From: Chryseobacterium jejuense
Lineage (GTDB): Bacteria; Bacteroidota; Bacteroidia; Flavobacteriales; Weeksellaceae
Direction of reading: 5' to 3'
Length of the DNA stretch: 64,000 nt
Assembly: GCF_017877355.1 (NCBI RefSeq)
Contig: NZ_JAGIPR010000004.1
Location: 62,001-126,000, forward strand
Shown: piece after piece, positions 25,949 through 36,273 of the stretch
Layout: every line of letters starts with the position of its first letter
How positions within the stretch are numbered: position 1 is the stretch's first letter
Position numbers and translations under genes: made by a program
Notes under the pieces: model-generated
Databases searched by the model: none
What the model saw: only the letters and a program-made list of their open reading frames with translations
What the model was told of the DNA's origin: nothing

Positions 25949-27412
25949 TTAAAATTTATCCCAAAAGATTTTTGTAGTTACTTTATCACCACCAATTTTA
26001 GCAGCGGCAGCCTTAACATTGCTGCTATTTACCAAGTATTCATCAACAGGATAAAACATTCTGACAGGAACTCCTTCCACTCTTGAACCTGCTGGGTTCA
26101 CAAATACAGGAAAGTCTAATCTTCTTGTAAAATTCCATGCCTGGAATCCTTTATTAAACATTGCTACCCAAGACTGTTCTCCGATGGATTTTTTCCAGTT
26201 CGCAGCATTAAATGGATTATTAGCAATAATTGTAGCTGCTGCAGTATCAGGCATTCCATATTCCACTACAGAAGCTTTAATCGCTTGCCCATACAAATTA
26301 GCAGCATTATCACCTACACTAAAATTTCTTGCAGCAGCTTCTGCTCTCAAAAACATAATTTCAGTATAGTCCAATAAAAATCCTTGAGCATTTTCCCCTG
26401 AAATAACATCTGTAAAGTGAGAATAGTCATCAAAAACATTATTTTCACCATAAAGTCCGCCCACATAGGCCCCTTTAAGTTTGGTAAACCAAACATCTCT
26501 TCTTGGATCATTGGTAGTATTCATAAAATCAACCAATACATCTGAAGGTAAAAAGTCATTTCTACCAGACTGAATTACATCCTGATAAACAGGGTTAGAT
26601 AATAATCCTGAAGGGAAAGTCTGCAACCCGAAGTTATCACTCTTATCAGTGAATAGTCCTCCATTAAATGCAGCTTCTGCATAAGTCTTAGCAAGCGCAG
26701 GCTCAACATCTGCCAATGTAACTGCCATTCTGAACTTTAAAGAGTTAGCCATTTTCTTCCACTTAACCATATCTCCTTTATAAATCAGATCTCTGTCATA
26801 TCCTTTTACAGAAGTATCCATCATGGCAATAGCTGCATCAATTCTCTTAATAAGATCCAAGTAGATCGTTTTAGCATCATCATATGGAATTTCAGCCATA
26901 TTATTTGGATTATCTGCTGTAGCTTTTAATGCTCCGAAATAAGGCACATCCCCAAAAGTATCTACTAAATTAGCCCATGCATACACATTTACTAATTCAA
27001 TCATTGCGATGTTATTCTTTTTCTTTACAGGATCTACATCCTCTTTTTCAAGAAACCTTCTGGCATCTCTTAGTGCAGACAAAACTCCTGGAGAAGGGAT
27101 TGTAGCAGATGCTGACGCCATCATACGATTATAATGGTTACCAGGAATTGGTCTCGCCGTCATATTATAGTTTGTCTCATCCGGATAGGTTGTCTCAGAC
27201 CATTGCTGAGTAAAGAATCTGGAAATATTACGGTTAACGCTTGCTGATAACATCTGATCCATCAAAGCATGTTCAGCACTTGCAAAAAGCACTCCTGAAG
27301 GAACTTCTGTTGGATGTTTTGGATCTTCATTCAGTGAAGTAATGTCTCTTTCACACGAAGTAAACGTTAATGCTAATGAAGAAAGCCCTATGATTAAAAA
27401 TATTTTTTTCAT
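25949..27412 (-). CDS. SusD/RagB-like substrate-binding lipoprotein
   Basis: The 487-residue protein has the lipobox TFTSC (Cys20) and the all-helical TPR-rich fold of the SusD-like_2 group (MKKIFLIIGLSSLALTFTSC, FFTQQWSETTYPDETNYN, FLRAEAAARN near the C-terminus). SusD proteins form a lid over the SusC barrel and bind the nutrient at the cell surface. The gene lies four bases downstream of susC, as usual. The substrate is not identifiable: no glycoside hydrolase or peptidase is next to it. Confidence 0.93.
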   Translation of the reverse strand: MKKIFLIIGLSSLALTFTSCERDITSLNEDPKHPTEVPSGVLFASAEHALMDQMLSASVNRNISRFFTQQWSETTYPDETNYNMTARPIPGNHYNRMMASASATIPSPGVLSALRDARRFLEKEDVDPVKKKNNIAMIELVNVYAWANLVDTFGDVPYFGALKATADNPNNMAEIPYDDAKTIYLDLIKRIDAAIAMMDTSVKGYDRDLIYKGDMVKWKKMANSLKFRMAVTLADVEPALAKTYAEAAFNGGLFTDKSDNFGLQTFPSGLLSNPVYQDVIQSGRNDFLPSDVLVDFMNTTNDPRRDVWFTKLKGAYVGGLYGENNVFDDYSHFTDVISGENAQGFLLDYTEIMFLRAEAAARNFSVGDNAANLYGQAIKASVVEYGMPDTAAATIIANNPFNAANWKKSIGEQSWVAMFNKGFQAWNFTRRLDFPVFVNPAGSRVEGVPVRMFYPVDEYLVNSSNVKAAAAKIGGDKVTTKIFWDKF

Positions 27413-27416
27413 TTTT

Positions 27417-30377
27417 TTAGAATTTTAAAGTTACATCAATACCAATATCACGAGTGGTTGGCAGCGATCCAATTGACTGTCCTTTAGCAGCCAATCCGTT
27501 ACCAGTTCCCGTTTCCGGATCTGCATAAGGTAAATTTTTATGGATAATCCAAAGGTTTCTGCCTACAATAGAAATTTTAGCATCTCTGATACCTGTATTC
27601 GCTAAAATAGACTTTGGTAAATTGTATCCAATACTAGCTTCTCTTAATTTCACATAAGAAGCATCATAAACAAATCTCTTATTAGGCATTGCATTATATC
27701 CATCTACACGTCCTCCGATATGAGGCTGAGCCGTAGGTGTTGTATTTACATTTCCGTTTGGATTTACACCTGGATTAACTACTCCGCTTTCTCTATAATC
27801 TGCTGTTTCTTCATATAGTCCGGTTGCGATCCCATATCCCATATCCGGAGAGAATACATCACCACCTTGTTTAACGTCAATAAGGAAACTTAGTGAGAAA
27901 TCTTTATAACGGAAGCTGTTTCTTACCCCTCCAACCCAGTCTGGTGTAACGTTTCCGATAATTTGATTATCATTTCTCAAATATCTTCCGTTAGTTGCAC
28001 TTACTACTTTTTGTCCGTTAGCATCGTAAAGATAATCTGATCCTACAAGGGCTCCAAAAGCTTCTCCTACTCTAGCGTTAAGAGTAACTCCGTTTTGGTA
28101 TCTCGCTAATAGGTAGTTTTGGGAGTTTCCATTTAATGCGATTACTTTGTTCTCATTCTTAGACCAGTTAACATTAACCTCCCATGTAAAGTTATCTGAT
28201 TTAAATGGTACACCATTCAATTGAACTTCGACCCCTTTATTATCAATCTGTCCGGCATTTACCAGGAATGTTCTATATCCTGTAGCAGGAGATACTGGTA
28301 AGTTGATGATCTGATCAAATGTTTTTGTTTTATAGATCGCAACATCAAATCCTAATCTGTTTTTGAAGAATTGCGCCTCCATACCAAATTCGGTTTCTTT
28401 TGATCTCTGAGGTTTTAAATTCGGATTGGCAAGGAAAGACGGCTGGTCAAATAGTCCTTCACCTCTTGCTTTAAATGTATTAACCAATCTATAATTATCC
28501 GTAGAAGAACCTACTTCAGCATAGTTGGCTCTTACTTTCCAGAAGCTTAACCATGGCTGTTTCACTAATTCAGAAAGTACTACTGCTCCCGTTACAGATG
28601 GATAACCATAGCTGTTATTGGCTTTAGGTAAGTTTGAAGACTGATCACGACGATAAGTAGCATCTACGAATAAGAAATTCTTATATCCAAAAGATGCTGT
28701 TGCATAGAAACTTGAAGTTACCCATTTTGAATAATTTTCATCTGGAGGAAGTATTGTTCTTACTGAATTCGAAATGGCAAACAATCCTGGTTTAGATAAT
28801 CCACCTTCAGTACTCATATATACATTATCAATCAAATTCCTTCTAACATTCCCTCCTGCAATCCCACTCACATTCAGATCTTCAGTAATATTGAATTTAT
28901 AGTTGAAGAATAAATCGAAGTTTAATTCGGAATTTTTCACGTTAGTTCTGGCATACCCGGAACCTACATTCAGCCCTGATGCTCCAAATACCTGTGGTAG
29001 AGATCCGTTCATTACTCTTTCTTCTACAACCATTTGCAAATCATCATAGGATAATTTACCTGTAATTCCAAAATTCTTGGAAATATCATATTTCAACTGT
29101 GCATAACTGAATATTCTTGTTCTGTTATCAGACTGATAGTTTTGATATCTTTGGAAATAAGGGTTATTCCAGTACTGAGGAGTCGCATTCTCAGATGATG
29201 ATCTATTCCATGAGAAATTACTACCACCATTATTCTGATAAGCATCTCTTAATGCCAATACATCTACGTTGGTCTGCCACCATTGTCTGAAACCTGAAAT
29301 AAGGTTATCAGAATACCCTGTTTCATTTCTACCTTTTGTATCCTGTAGCGTTAAAGTAGTGAAAACTGAGGCATGTAATTTATCTGTAAAATCGTGATTA
29401 AATCTTGCTGAGATTGTATTCTTTCTCAATTCTGAGTTTGGCATCAAACCATTGGAAAGCATATTAGAGTAAGATAAGGAAAGATTTGAGGTCTTATTTC
29501 CTTTCTCTACTGTAACTGTATTAACATAAGTGATTGGTGTTTCAAAGAATTTAATTGGCCCATTCTTAGCAGCAACCCAAGGCGTTGCTTTACCAAAATT
29601 AGGTGAATGAGGATCATAGGAATCCCATTGATATACTAATTGATTAGGATCAAATCTAGGACCATAAGATGCATCATCTACAAAGTTTGCATAGTTATAA
29701 CCTCCAGGACCTGGATCTTCATTCCAAGAGTCTCTTACATAACCGGCACCATATTTATTTTGGTACTTAGGGAAGGTAGACTTATCAATAAATCCAGCTG
29801 TAATTCCTGAAGTTAAGGTAACTCCCCAACTACCATCATCATTTCCTTTTCCACTTTTAGTAACAATTAGGATTACCCCGTCACTACCTCTTTCTCCATA
29901 AAGAGCGGATGCTGCTGCACCTTTCAAAACGTTGATGGACTCAATATCTTCCTGATTAATATCAGACAGGAAGTTCCCGTAGTCAAATGAAGCCCCCGTT
30001 GAAACAGTTGTATTATTTACTGGAGATCCATCAATTACAATAAGCGGAGATCCTCCTGATAAGGATTTATATCCTCTGATCAAAAGGTTGGAAGATCCAC
30101 CGAAGTTGTTGTTTGTATTTACCTGTAGACCGGCTACCTTCCCTGATAGAAGAGACGCTACGTTTCCTGTATTAGTAGTTCCGCCAGTTAATTCCGCTGC
30201 TTTTACTTCCTCCGAAGCATAACCCAGTGATTTTTTTTCTCTTTTAATACCAAGAGCGGTTACTACTACGCCCTCAATTTCTTTTGTTTTAATAGTGTCC
30301 TTCTTTTGCTGAGCATTTGCAACTGCAATAGAAGAAGTCAATACTAAAACAAGAAGACCTGTTGTTAGTTTCTTCAT
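27417..30377 (-). CDS. SusC/RagA-family TonB-linked outer-membrane transporter
   Basis: The 986-residue protein starts with a signal peptide (MKKLTTGLLVLVLTSSIAVANAQ). A short segment with a TonB-box-like phrase (KTKEIEGVVVTALGIKREKK, about 31-50) precedes the plug domain (GKVAGLQVNTNNNFGGSSNL, GSPLIVIDGSPV) and the 22-strand barrel, which ends in DVTLKF. The N-terminal carboxypeptidase-like domain of many SusC proteins is absent, so the plug begins soon after the signal peptide. It imports ligands captured by SusD, powered by TonB. It is the first gene of the operon. Confidence 0.94.
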   Translation of the reverse strand: MKKLTTGLLVLVLTSSIAVANAQQKKDTIKTKEIEGVVVTALGIKREKKSLGYASEEVKAAELTGGTTNTGNVASLLSGKVAGLQVNTNNNFGGSSNLLIRGYKSLSGGSPLIVIDGSPVNNTTVSTGASFDYGNFLSDINQEDIESINVLKGAAASALYGERGSDGVILIVTKSGKGNDDGSWGVTLTSGITAGFIDKSTFPKYQNKYGAGYVRDSWNEDPGPGGYNYANFVDDASYGPRFDPNQLVYQWDSYDPHSPNFGKATPWVAAKNGPIKFFETPITYVNTVTVEKGNKTSNLSLSYSNMLSNGLMPNSELRKNTISARFNHDFTDKLHASVFTTLTLQDTKGRNETGYSDNLISGFRQWWQTNVDVLALRDAYQNNGGSNFSWNRSSSENATPQYWNNPYFQRYQNYQSDNRTRIFSYAQLKYDISKNFGITGKLSYDDLQMVVEERVMNGSLPQVFGASGLNVGSGYARTNVKNSELNFDLFFNYKFNITEDLNVSGIAGGNVRRNLIDNVYMSTEGGLSKPGLFAISNSVRTILPPDENYSKWVTSSFYATASFGYKNFLFVDATYRRDQSSNLPKANNSYGYPSVTGAVVLSELVKQPWLSFWKVRANYAEVGSSTDNYRLVNTFKARGEGLFDQPSFLANPNLKPQRSKETEFGMEAQFFKNRLGFDVAIYKTKTFDQIINLPVSPATGYRTFLVNAGQIDNKGVEVQLNGVPFKSDNFTWEVNVNWSKNENKVIALNGNSQNYLLARYQNGVTLNARVGEAFGALVGSDYLYDANGQKVVSATNGRYLRNDNQIIGNVTPDWVGGVRNSFRYKDFSLSFLIDVKQGGDVFSPDMGYGIATGLYEETADYRESGVVNPGVNPNGNVNTTPTAQPHIGGRVDGYNAMPNKRFVYDASYVKLREASIGYNLPKSILANTGIRDAKISIVGRNLWIIHKNLPYADPETGTGNGLAAKGQSIGSLPTTRDIGIDVTLKF

Positions 30378-30998
30378 ATCAAATTAATTTTGTACCCTAC
30401 AAATTTGTAAAACTTTCCTAACAACACAAAGAATTTTTTGAAAAAAATATTGATTATTCAATAATTACAAATTAATACAGACAATAAACTATTAAATTAA
30501 GTTAAAATCGCTCTTTTTAACAAAAACAAGGAAAATTAATCGATATTTTATTTTGAATACATCAATGACGTCAATTATTGATATTTTCTATATTCATATT
30601 TACCGTAAACCGCATTAACACTTTGGTTTACAATAGTATAAATCACTATTATTAGAATAAAATTTACGTTTTTCATCCACATGCAATGCTGAGCATATAT
30701 TTTTTTTACTCCCCAAAAAGGCTAAAAACGTCGAGCAAACAGCGAAAAATAGATTACAGTTTCAATAAAAAATATGAATAAATTAATATAATAAAATCAT
30801 AAATAAAATACTTTCAAAAAAACAGATTTATATTTTGTAATATCAGTTTGTTTCCTGGTATTCACTATAAAATTCAGTTTTTAACTTATACTCAACTGGT
30901 CATATTTCTATTCTTGACTGTTTTCATAAAAACAATCAAAATATGAAGCTAATACATTCGTTTTTTTTAATTTTACAGCTCGTATATCACATATAAAC
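30378..30998. other. Long AT-rich intergenic region between susC and rnhB
   Basis: About 620 bases lie between divergent genes without a supported reading frame. It must hold the promoters of the susC operon (minus) and rnhB (plus), but no element fully matches TAnnTTTG at a good distance. No regulator gene for the Sus system lies beside it. Confidence 0.5.
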
Positions 30999-31583
30999 AT
31001 GGAATTATTACATAAATGGACAGACAGTTACATCGAAGCGGGATGTGATGAAGTAGGAAGAGGTTGTTTAAGCGGGCCGGTAGTTGCGGCAGCTGTCATT
31101 TTAGATGATGATTTCAAACAGAATCTGGTTAATGATTCAAAAAAACTAACGTTTAAAACCAGAATGGATCTGGACAGCTACATCAAGGATAATGTGAAAA
31201 ACTATGCTATTGCAGAACTACCACCAGCATTTATTGATGAACACAATATTCTTAATGCAAGTATTCATGCCATGCATCGAGCGTTAGACCAACTCACGAT
31301 AACACCGGAGCTTATTCTGGTAGATGGTAATAAATTTCATCCTTATAATTATATTCCTCATCAGTGCATCATTAAAGGTGATTCAAAAGTTCTATCTATT
31401 GCTGCAGCCTCTATTCTTGCAAAAAATTACAGAGACAGATTAATGATTGAACTTCATGAAGAATACCCAGAGTATGGCTGGAATACCAATTTCGGATATG
31501 CTACAAAAAAGCATCAGGAAGCGCTCATCAAACATGGACCAACAATACACCACAGACAATCATTCAGATTAAAATATGATTAA
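30999..31583 (+). CDS. rnhB: Ribonuclease HII
   Basis: The 194-residue protein carries the metal-binding motif DEVGRG (17-22) followed by CLSGPVVAAAV, then LVDGN with the third acidic residue, KGDSKVLSIAAASILAKNYRD, and the C-terminal GYATKKHQEAL. RNase HII removes single ribonucleotides and RNA-DNA hybrids from DNA. The length is standard. Confidence 0.97.
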   Translation: MELLHKWTDSYIEAGCDEVGRGCLSGPVVAAAVILDDDFKQNLVNDSKKLTFKTRMDLDSYIKDNVKNYAIAELPPAFIDEHNILNASIHAMHRALDQLTITPELILVDGNKFHPYNYIPHQCIIKGDSKVLSIAAASILAKNYRDRLMIELHEEYPEYGWNTNFGYATKKHQEALIKHGPTIHHRQSFRLKYD

Positions 31584-31611
31584 CTGAAAAAAGTAAGAAT
31601 TCCTTATAAAT

Positions 31612-31641
31612 AAAAAAGAGAAGCAAATTGCTTCTCTTTTT
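31612..31641. terminator. Bidirectional terminator between rnhB and yidC
   Basis: GAGAAGC, AAATT loop and GCTTCTC, with A-run and T-run on the two sides, between convergent genes. Confidence 0.85.
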
Positions 31642-31651
31642 GTATGTTAGA

Positions 31652-33445
31652 TTATTTCTTTTTCTTTTGCTCTTGCGACTGTTGTTGCTGTTGAGCCTGC
31701 TCCATCATTTCTCTCATCTTCTTCTGGAATTTACCTTCCGTTTTCGGTTTTTCTTTATTAGCCTGAATCTGAGCATGAATTTTCTTCTCATCCAGAATTA
31801 CATATTTAATCACAAGAATGATTAGAATGTTAATTGCATTCGATACAAAATAGTACCATGAAAGACCAGATGCTGAAGTATTCAGGAAGAATAAGAATGT
31901 AATCGGAAAGATATACATTAATACTTTCATGTTTGGCATTCCTTCCTGTTGTGGCTGTTGCATGTTTCCTGATGTCATTACTGTATAAATCAAGATAACA
32001 ATTGTACAAGCCAGTGCAAAGATACTTAGGTGATCTCCAAGGAAAGGAATTTTAAATGGTAACTTAATCAAATCATCATAAGCTGTCAGATCTTTTGCAA
32101 ACCAGAATCCTTGCCCTCTCAGGTCAATAAAGTTCGGGAAGAAACGGAATAATGCATAAAAGATTGGAATCTGCACCAATGCAGGTAAGCATCCTGCCAT
32201 CTGATTTACTCCAGCTTTTCGGTATACTTCCATTGTAGCCTGCTGTTTCTTCATCGGATCTGCATCCTTGAATTTAGCATTTACTTCATCGATTTCCGGA
32301 CGAATTACCTTCATCATTGCACTCAGCTTATGCTGTTTGTACATAATTGGAGATAAGATTAATTTTACAATAATTGTCATTGCGAAAATCACCCAACCAG
32401 CAGATAATCCCCAACCCGCAATAATTGCATATAACCACATGAAGAAATAACGGTTCATTGCTCCGATGAATGACCAACCTAATGGAAGAATTTCATCAAA
32501 GTTTTTATCATAAGATTTCAATAGTGGTAAATCCAATGGCATAAAATACCATGTGAAATCCTGATTCAATTCACTTCCTGTCATCTGAACGAACCCTTCA
32601 TAATTAAGTTTCTTCAGATACTCTCCTTCTTCTACATTTTCCTGATTTCCTTTACTTTGAGTAAATCCATTCTTAGCTTCAATAACAGAAGTAAAGAACT
32701 GTTGTTTTACTCCAATCCAGTTAAGAGTCTCTTTCTCCTCCTCCATTGTAGTTCTTCCATCATAATCATAATCTTTATAATTATTGAAAGCATATGAGAA
32801 CTCTGAGTGAGACTGCTCCTGGGCTCTTCCCTTTTCAAGGTTTCTTACGCTGTAATCCCAGATAAAATCTGCTTTGTTATCAGAAGTAACTGCAGCAAGA
32901 CCTTGAGTTCTTACTTTAAAATCAAGAGTATATTTCGGAAGTAATGTATAAATAAACTGAATAACAGCGCCATTATAGTTAGCTGTCATTGTTACAGCAT
33001 TTCCATTAACAGTAGGTGAGAAAACTAAATCTTTAGTATTGATAACCTTTCCTGTTTTATCTTTAAACTGAAAACCGTAGTTTGAATTATTTTTATTGAT
33101 GAGATAAAGAGGAAGGTCTGCCTGATCCGTTTTATTATTGTATGCTTTGTATTCTGAAAGCTGAACTTTAGAAACCTGCCCTCCTAAACTTGAGAATTCA
33201 ACATTCAATTCTTTGTTAGACAAATTAGCTGTCTGAATCGCATTAGGAGTTACATTTGGATTGATATTGGTGGCCTGAGTTTGTTTTACGACATTTTTCA
33301 CCTGTTCCGTTTTCTGCTGCTGAGCTTTTAACTCTTCTTCTTTCATCTGCTTGTTCTGGAAATAGAACATCGCGCCAAAAAGAATCAGGCATAAAACCGC
33401 GAAACTAATCATCTGCTTCTTATCGATTCCGTTGTTTTGTTGCAT
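31652..33445 (-). CDS. yidC: Membrane protein insertase YidC
   Basis: The 597-residue protein has an N-terminal membrane anchor (ISFAVLCLILFGAMFYF), a large periplasmic domain (about 50-340) and the conserved Oxa1 core (AGWGLSAGWVIFAMTIIVKLILSPIMYKQ and onward), ending in a Lys/Gln-rich tail. YidC inserts membrane proteins alone or with SecYEG. The conserved positively charged residue of the hydrophilic groove sits in the core region, but I did not pinpoint it. Confidence 0.97.
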   Translation of the reverse strand: MQQNNGIDKKQMISFAVLCLILFGAMFYFQNKQMKEEELKAQQQKTEQVKNVVKQTQATNINPNVTPNAIQTANLSNKELNVEFSSLGGQVSKVQLSEYKAYNNKTDQADLPLYLINKNNSNYGFQFKDKTGKVINTKDLVFSPTVNGNAVTMTANYNGAVIQFIYTLLPKYTLDFKVRTQGLAAVTSDNKADFIWDYSVRNLEKGRAQEQSHSEFSYAFNNYKDYDYDGRTTMEEEKETLNWIGVKQQFFTSVIEAKNGFTQSKGNQENVEEGEYLKKLNYEGFVQMTGSELNQDFTWYFMPLDLPLLKSYDKNFDEILPLGWSFIGAMNRYFFMWLYAIIAGWGLSAGWVIFAMTIIVKLILSPIMYKQHKLSAMMKVIRPEIDEVNAKFKDADPMKKQQATMEVYRKAGVNQMAGCLPALVQIPIFYALFRFFPNFIDLRGQGFWFAKDLTAYDDLIKLPFKIPFLGDHLSIFALACTIVILIYTVMTSGNMQQPQQEGMPNMKVLMYIFPITFLFFLNTSASGLSWYYFVSNAINILIILVIKYVILDEKKIHAQIQANKEKPKTEGKFQKKMREMMEQAQQQQQSQEQKKKK

Positions 33446-33584
33446 TTTATTTTTGTTATAATTAAAATTTCCTATTTATTGGCTTACTACAATTCTATAA
33501 GAAAACTTATAAATCTGTAGCAAATTTGAGCTGACAAAAATACTGTTTTTTTATCAAAACTCTATACTATAATACATTAGTATA

Positions 33585-33625
33585 TAATAAACTCAGGCTG
33601 AGAAAAATCAACCTGAGTTTATATT
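33585..33625 (-). terminator. Terminator of pyrG
   Basis: AAACTCAGG (33589-33597) pairs with CCTGAGTTT (33612-33620); AT-rich flanks. Confidence 0.65.
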
Positions 33626-33701
33626 TAGACGTTTATGGTAAAAAATTACCTTATTTGTTTGCGGAGGGTTGAATATTACACTCTTCCTATACTAAAATTT
33701 C

Positions 33702-35312
33702 TTACTTAGAAGTTTCACAAGCTTTAATGAAAGCTCTGAATAAAGGATGCGGTGTAGCTACCGTACTCTTGTATTCCGGATGGTATTGTACTCCAACATA
33801 GAACGGGTGACCTGGTAATTCCAATGCTTCCACCAATCCTGTTTCCGGGTTTGTTCCTGTAGCTAAGAAACCATTCTTTTCAAATTCCTGAAGATAATCA
33901 CTATTGAATTCGTAACGGTGACGGTGTCTTTCAGAAATATTTTTGCTTCCGTAGATATCGTGCAGCTTAGATCCGTTTTTCAAAGCACACTTCCATGCTC
34001 CAAGACGCATTGTACCTCCTTTATCAATTACATTCTTCTGTTCTTCCATTATTGAAATTACAGGATCAGGAGTTGCAGTATCAAATTCCATAGAGTTTGC
34101 TTTCGTATGTCCTAAAACATTTCTTGCAAATTCAATAGTCATAATCTGCATTCCTAAACAAATTCCCAACATTGGAATTTTGTTTTCTCTTGCATATTTA
34201 GCAGTAAGAACTTTTCCTTCAATTCCTCTGTCTCCGAAGCCCGGAGCTACAAGGATTCCATTTACACCTTTCAGTGTATCTTTGATATTCTCTTCTGTAA
34301 TATCTCCACTGTATACCCATCTTACTTTCACTTCCGTTTCAAGGTCAGCTCCTGCATGTTTGAAAGCTTCAGCAATAGAAATATAAGAATCCTGAAGGGA
34401 TATATATTTTCCTACCAACGCAATCTCAACAGTTCTTTTAGGATTCTGGAATTTTTTCACAAAAGTTTTCCAGTCTTTAAGATCAGCATCTTTATCGCTC
34501 TTTAGCTCCAGTTCTTTCAATACTACATCGTCAAAGTTTTGCTTCTGAAGATACATTGGAACTTCATAGATTGTCTCCATATCCTTACATTCGATAACGT
34601 TTTCTAATGGAACGTTACAGAATTGAGCTAATTTTGCTCTCTGATCTTTTGGAATTTTGTGCTCAGTTCTACAAACCAATACATCAGCCATAATTCCACT
34701 TTCCATCAACTGACGAACAGAGTGCTGAGATGGTTTTGTCTTTAATTCTCCGCTTGAAGCCAGATAAGGCAATAAGGTAAGGTGAATCACCATAGAATTA
34801 TTCTCTCCCAGCTCCCATTTCAACTGACGAACAGTTTCAATGTATGGTAAAGATTCAATATCCCCTACTGTTCCTCCGATCTCAGTAATGATGATATCGT
34901 AGTTCTGTTTAGAAAGGATTTTAATTCTACGTTTAATTTCGTTAGTAATATGAGGAATAACCTGAACTGTTTTTCCAAGGAAATCTCCTTTTCTTTCTTT
35001 TTCAATTACAGTCTGGTAGATTTTTCCTGTAGTAACGTTGTTGTTTTGGGATGTAGGAGCATCAAGATAACGCTCATAGTGGCCTAAATCCAGATCCGTC
35101 TCCGCACCATCTTCAGTCACATAACACTCTCCGTGTTCATAAGGATTCAAAGTTCCCGGGTCGATATTGATATAAGGATCAAGTTTTTGGATCGTTACGT
35201 TAAAACCGCGTGATTTTAGCAATAGTCCCAAAGAAGCAGACACGATTCCTTTTCCCAAAGATGAAGTTACACCTCCTGTCACAAAGATGTACTTTGTATT
35301 CTTTTTACTCAT
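33702..35312 (-). CDS. pyrG: CTP synthase
   Basis: The 536-residue protein converts UTP to CTP using glutamine and ATP. The N-terminal synthase domain opens with MSKKNTKYIFVTGGVTSSLG and its P-loop-like GKGIVSASLG. The C-terminal class I glutamine amidotransferase has the nucleophile motif GICLGMQ and the final His-Glu pair in YHPEYKS. The start at 35312 is chosen over 35387 because the minus-strand promoter element TAACTTTG (35328-35335) lies between them and ATG 35312 begins the conserved sequence. Confidence 0.97.
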   Translation of the reverse strand: MSKKNTKYIFVTGGVTSSLGKGIVSASLGLLLKSRGFNVTIQKLDPYINIDPGTLNPYEHGECYVTEDGAETDLDLGHYERYLDAPTSQNNNVTTGKIYQTVIEKERKGDFLGKTVQVIPHITNEIKRRIKILSKQNYDIIITEIGGTVGDIESLPYIETVRQLKWELGENNSMVIHLTLLPYLASSGELKTKPSQHSVRQLMESGIMADVLVCRTEHKIPKDQRAKLAQFCNVPLENVIECKDMETIYEVPMYLQKQNFDDVVLKELELKSDKDADLKDWKTFVKKFQNPKRTVEIALVGKYISLQDSYISIAEAFKHAGADLETEVKVRWVYSGDITEENIKDTLKGVNGILVAPGFGDRGIEGKVLTAKYARENKIPMLGICLGMQIMTIEFARNVLGHTKANSMEFDTATPDPVISIMEEQKNVIDKGGTMRLGAWKCALKNGSKLHDIYGSKNISERHRHRYEFNSDYLQEFEKNGFLATGTNPETGLVEALELPGHPFYVGVQYHPEYKSTVATPHPLFRAFIKACETSK

Positions 35313-35327
35313 TAGATTAGGTTTGTG

Positions 35328-35335
35328 CAAAGTTA
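35328..35335 (-). promoter_or_regulatory. -7 element of pyrG
   Basis: The minus strand reads TAACTTTG, a match to TAnnTTTG, 16 bases upstream of the ATG. Confidence 0.5.
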
Positions 35336-35503
35336 TGGGAAAAAGAGACACGAAGCAATCTTTTAGATTTTGAAAATAAGAAAACACCCTTCAATCAACT
35401 ATAAAACCTGAGTATTTTTTTTATTTATGTTTGGAATACATAAACAGTGTTAAGCCATAACTTTCTTTATTTTTTATATGTAAAGGTAATATACTTAATA
35501 CAA

Positions 35504-35540
35504 GAAAGTGGATCCAAACAATTTTGGATCCACTTTCTTT
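35504..35540 (-). terminator. Terminator of the yceI gene
   Basis: A 15-bp perfect stem (GAAAGTGGATCCAAA, 35504-35518, with its complement at 35523-35537) around a CAAT loop. Confidence 0.85.
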
Positions 35541-35562
35541 AATTCATTGATATAAGTATAAA

Positions 35563-36132
35563 TTATCTTTTAATCAATTCAAGATAAGTATTAATCTCCA
35601 CCCACTTAGCAATACCTGCTGCTGTAGGATCATAATTCACATTATACTCAAAACGGTTGATCGTAAATTTTGCACGAAGCCCCATAATTTCTTTACCTTC
35701 TTTATTTTTTGTAATCCCTCCTAAGGTTACCGGTACACTAAAATCTTTTGTAACGTCTTTAATGGTAAGTTTACCCTTAAATATGTATGATCCATCTTTC
35801 TCTTTGGAAACGGAAGTTCCTGTAAATTTAATGGCTGAATACTCTCCCGCATCAAAAAAATCTTTACTTCTAAGATGTTTGTCTCTCATCTCTACTCCTG
35901 TATTAATACCTTCAACATCTATATTGATATTAAACCCAGCATTATCAAGACTATTACCTTTTGTTGTAAGATCTCCGCCAAATTTATCAAACCTCCCCTG
36001 AACAAAGCTGATCCCCATGTGTTCAATAGTAAAATTTATTGAAGAGTGCATCTGATCTATGTCCCAATTATTCTGTGCAAAAGAAAAAGTACTTAAAAAT
36101 GCGAATACGAAGGATAAAAATAGTTTTTTCAT
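35563..36132 (-). CDS. YceI-family periplasmic protein
   Basis: The 189-residue protein has a signal peptide (MKKLFLSFVFAFLSTFSFAQ) and a lipocalin-like YceI domain: NWDIDQMHSSINFTIEHMGIS at the start, MRDKHLRSKDFFDAGEYSAIKFTG in the middle, GKLTIKDVTKDFSVPVTL later. YceI proteins bind polyisoprenoid-type lipids in a beta-barrel pocket. It is an isolated gene with promoter TAGCTTTG at 36168-36175 on its own strand. Confidence 0.93.
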   Translation of the reverse strand: MKKLFLSFVFAFLSTFSFAQNNWDIDQMHSSINFTIEHMGISFVQGRFDKFGGDLTTKGNSLDNAGFNINIDVEGINTGVEMRDKHLRSKDFFDAGEYSAIKFTGTSVSKEKDGSYIFKGKLTIKDVTKDFSVPVTLGGITKNKEGKEIMGLRAKFTINRFEYNVNYDPTAAGIAKWVEINTYLELIKR

Positions 36133-36167
36133 TATAATTATATTTTACATTAATATTTTAATTTGAA

Positions 36168-36175
36168 CAAAGCTA
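36168..36175 (-). promoter_or_regulatory. -7 element of the yceI gene
   Basis: The minus strand reads TAGCTTTG, 36 bases upstream of the ATG. Confidence 0.5.
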
Positions 36176-36273
36176 AGATATAAAGATATTTCTATCGTTG
36201 ATCTATGTTAGTATTTCATATTTAAATCCATTTAAACCTCAGAAAAAAAATGCTTTTTTTATAACTTCGCAGT

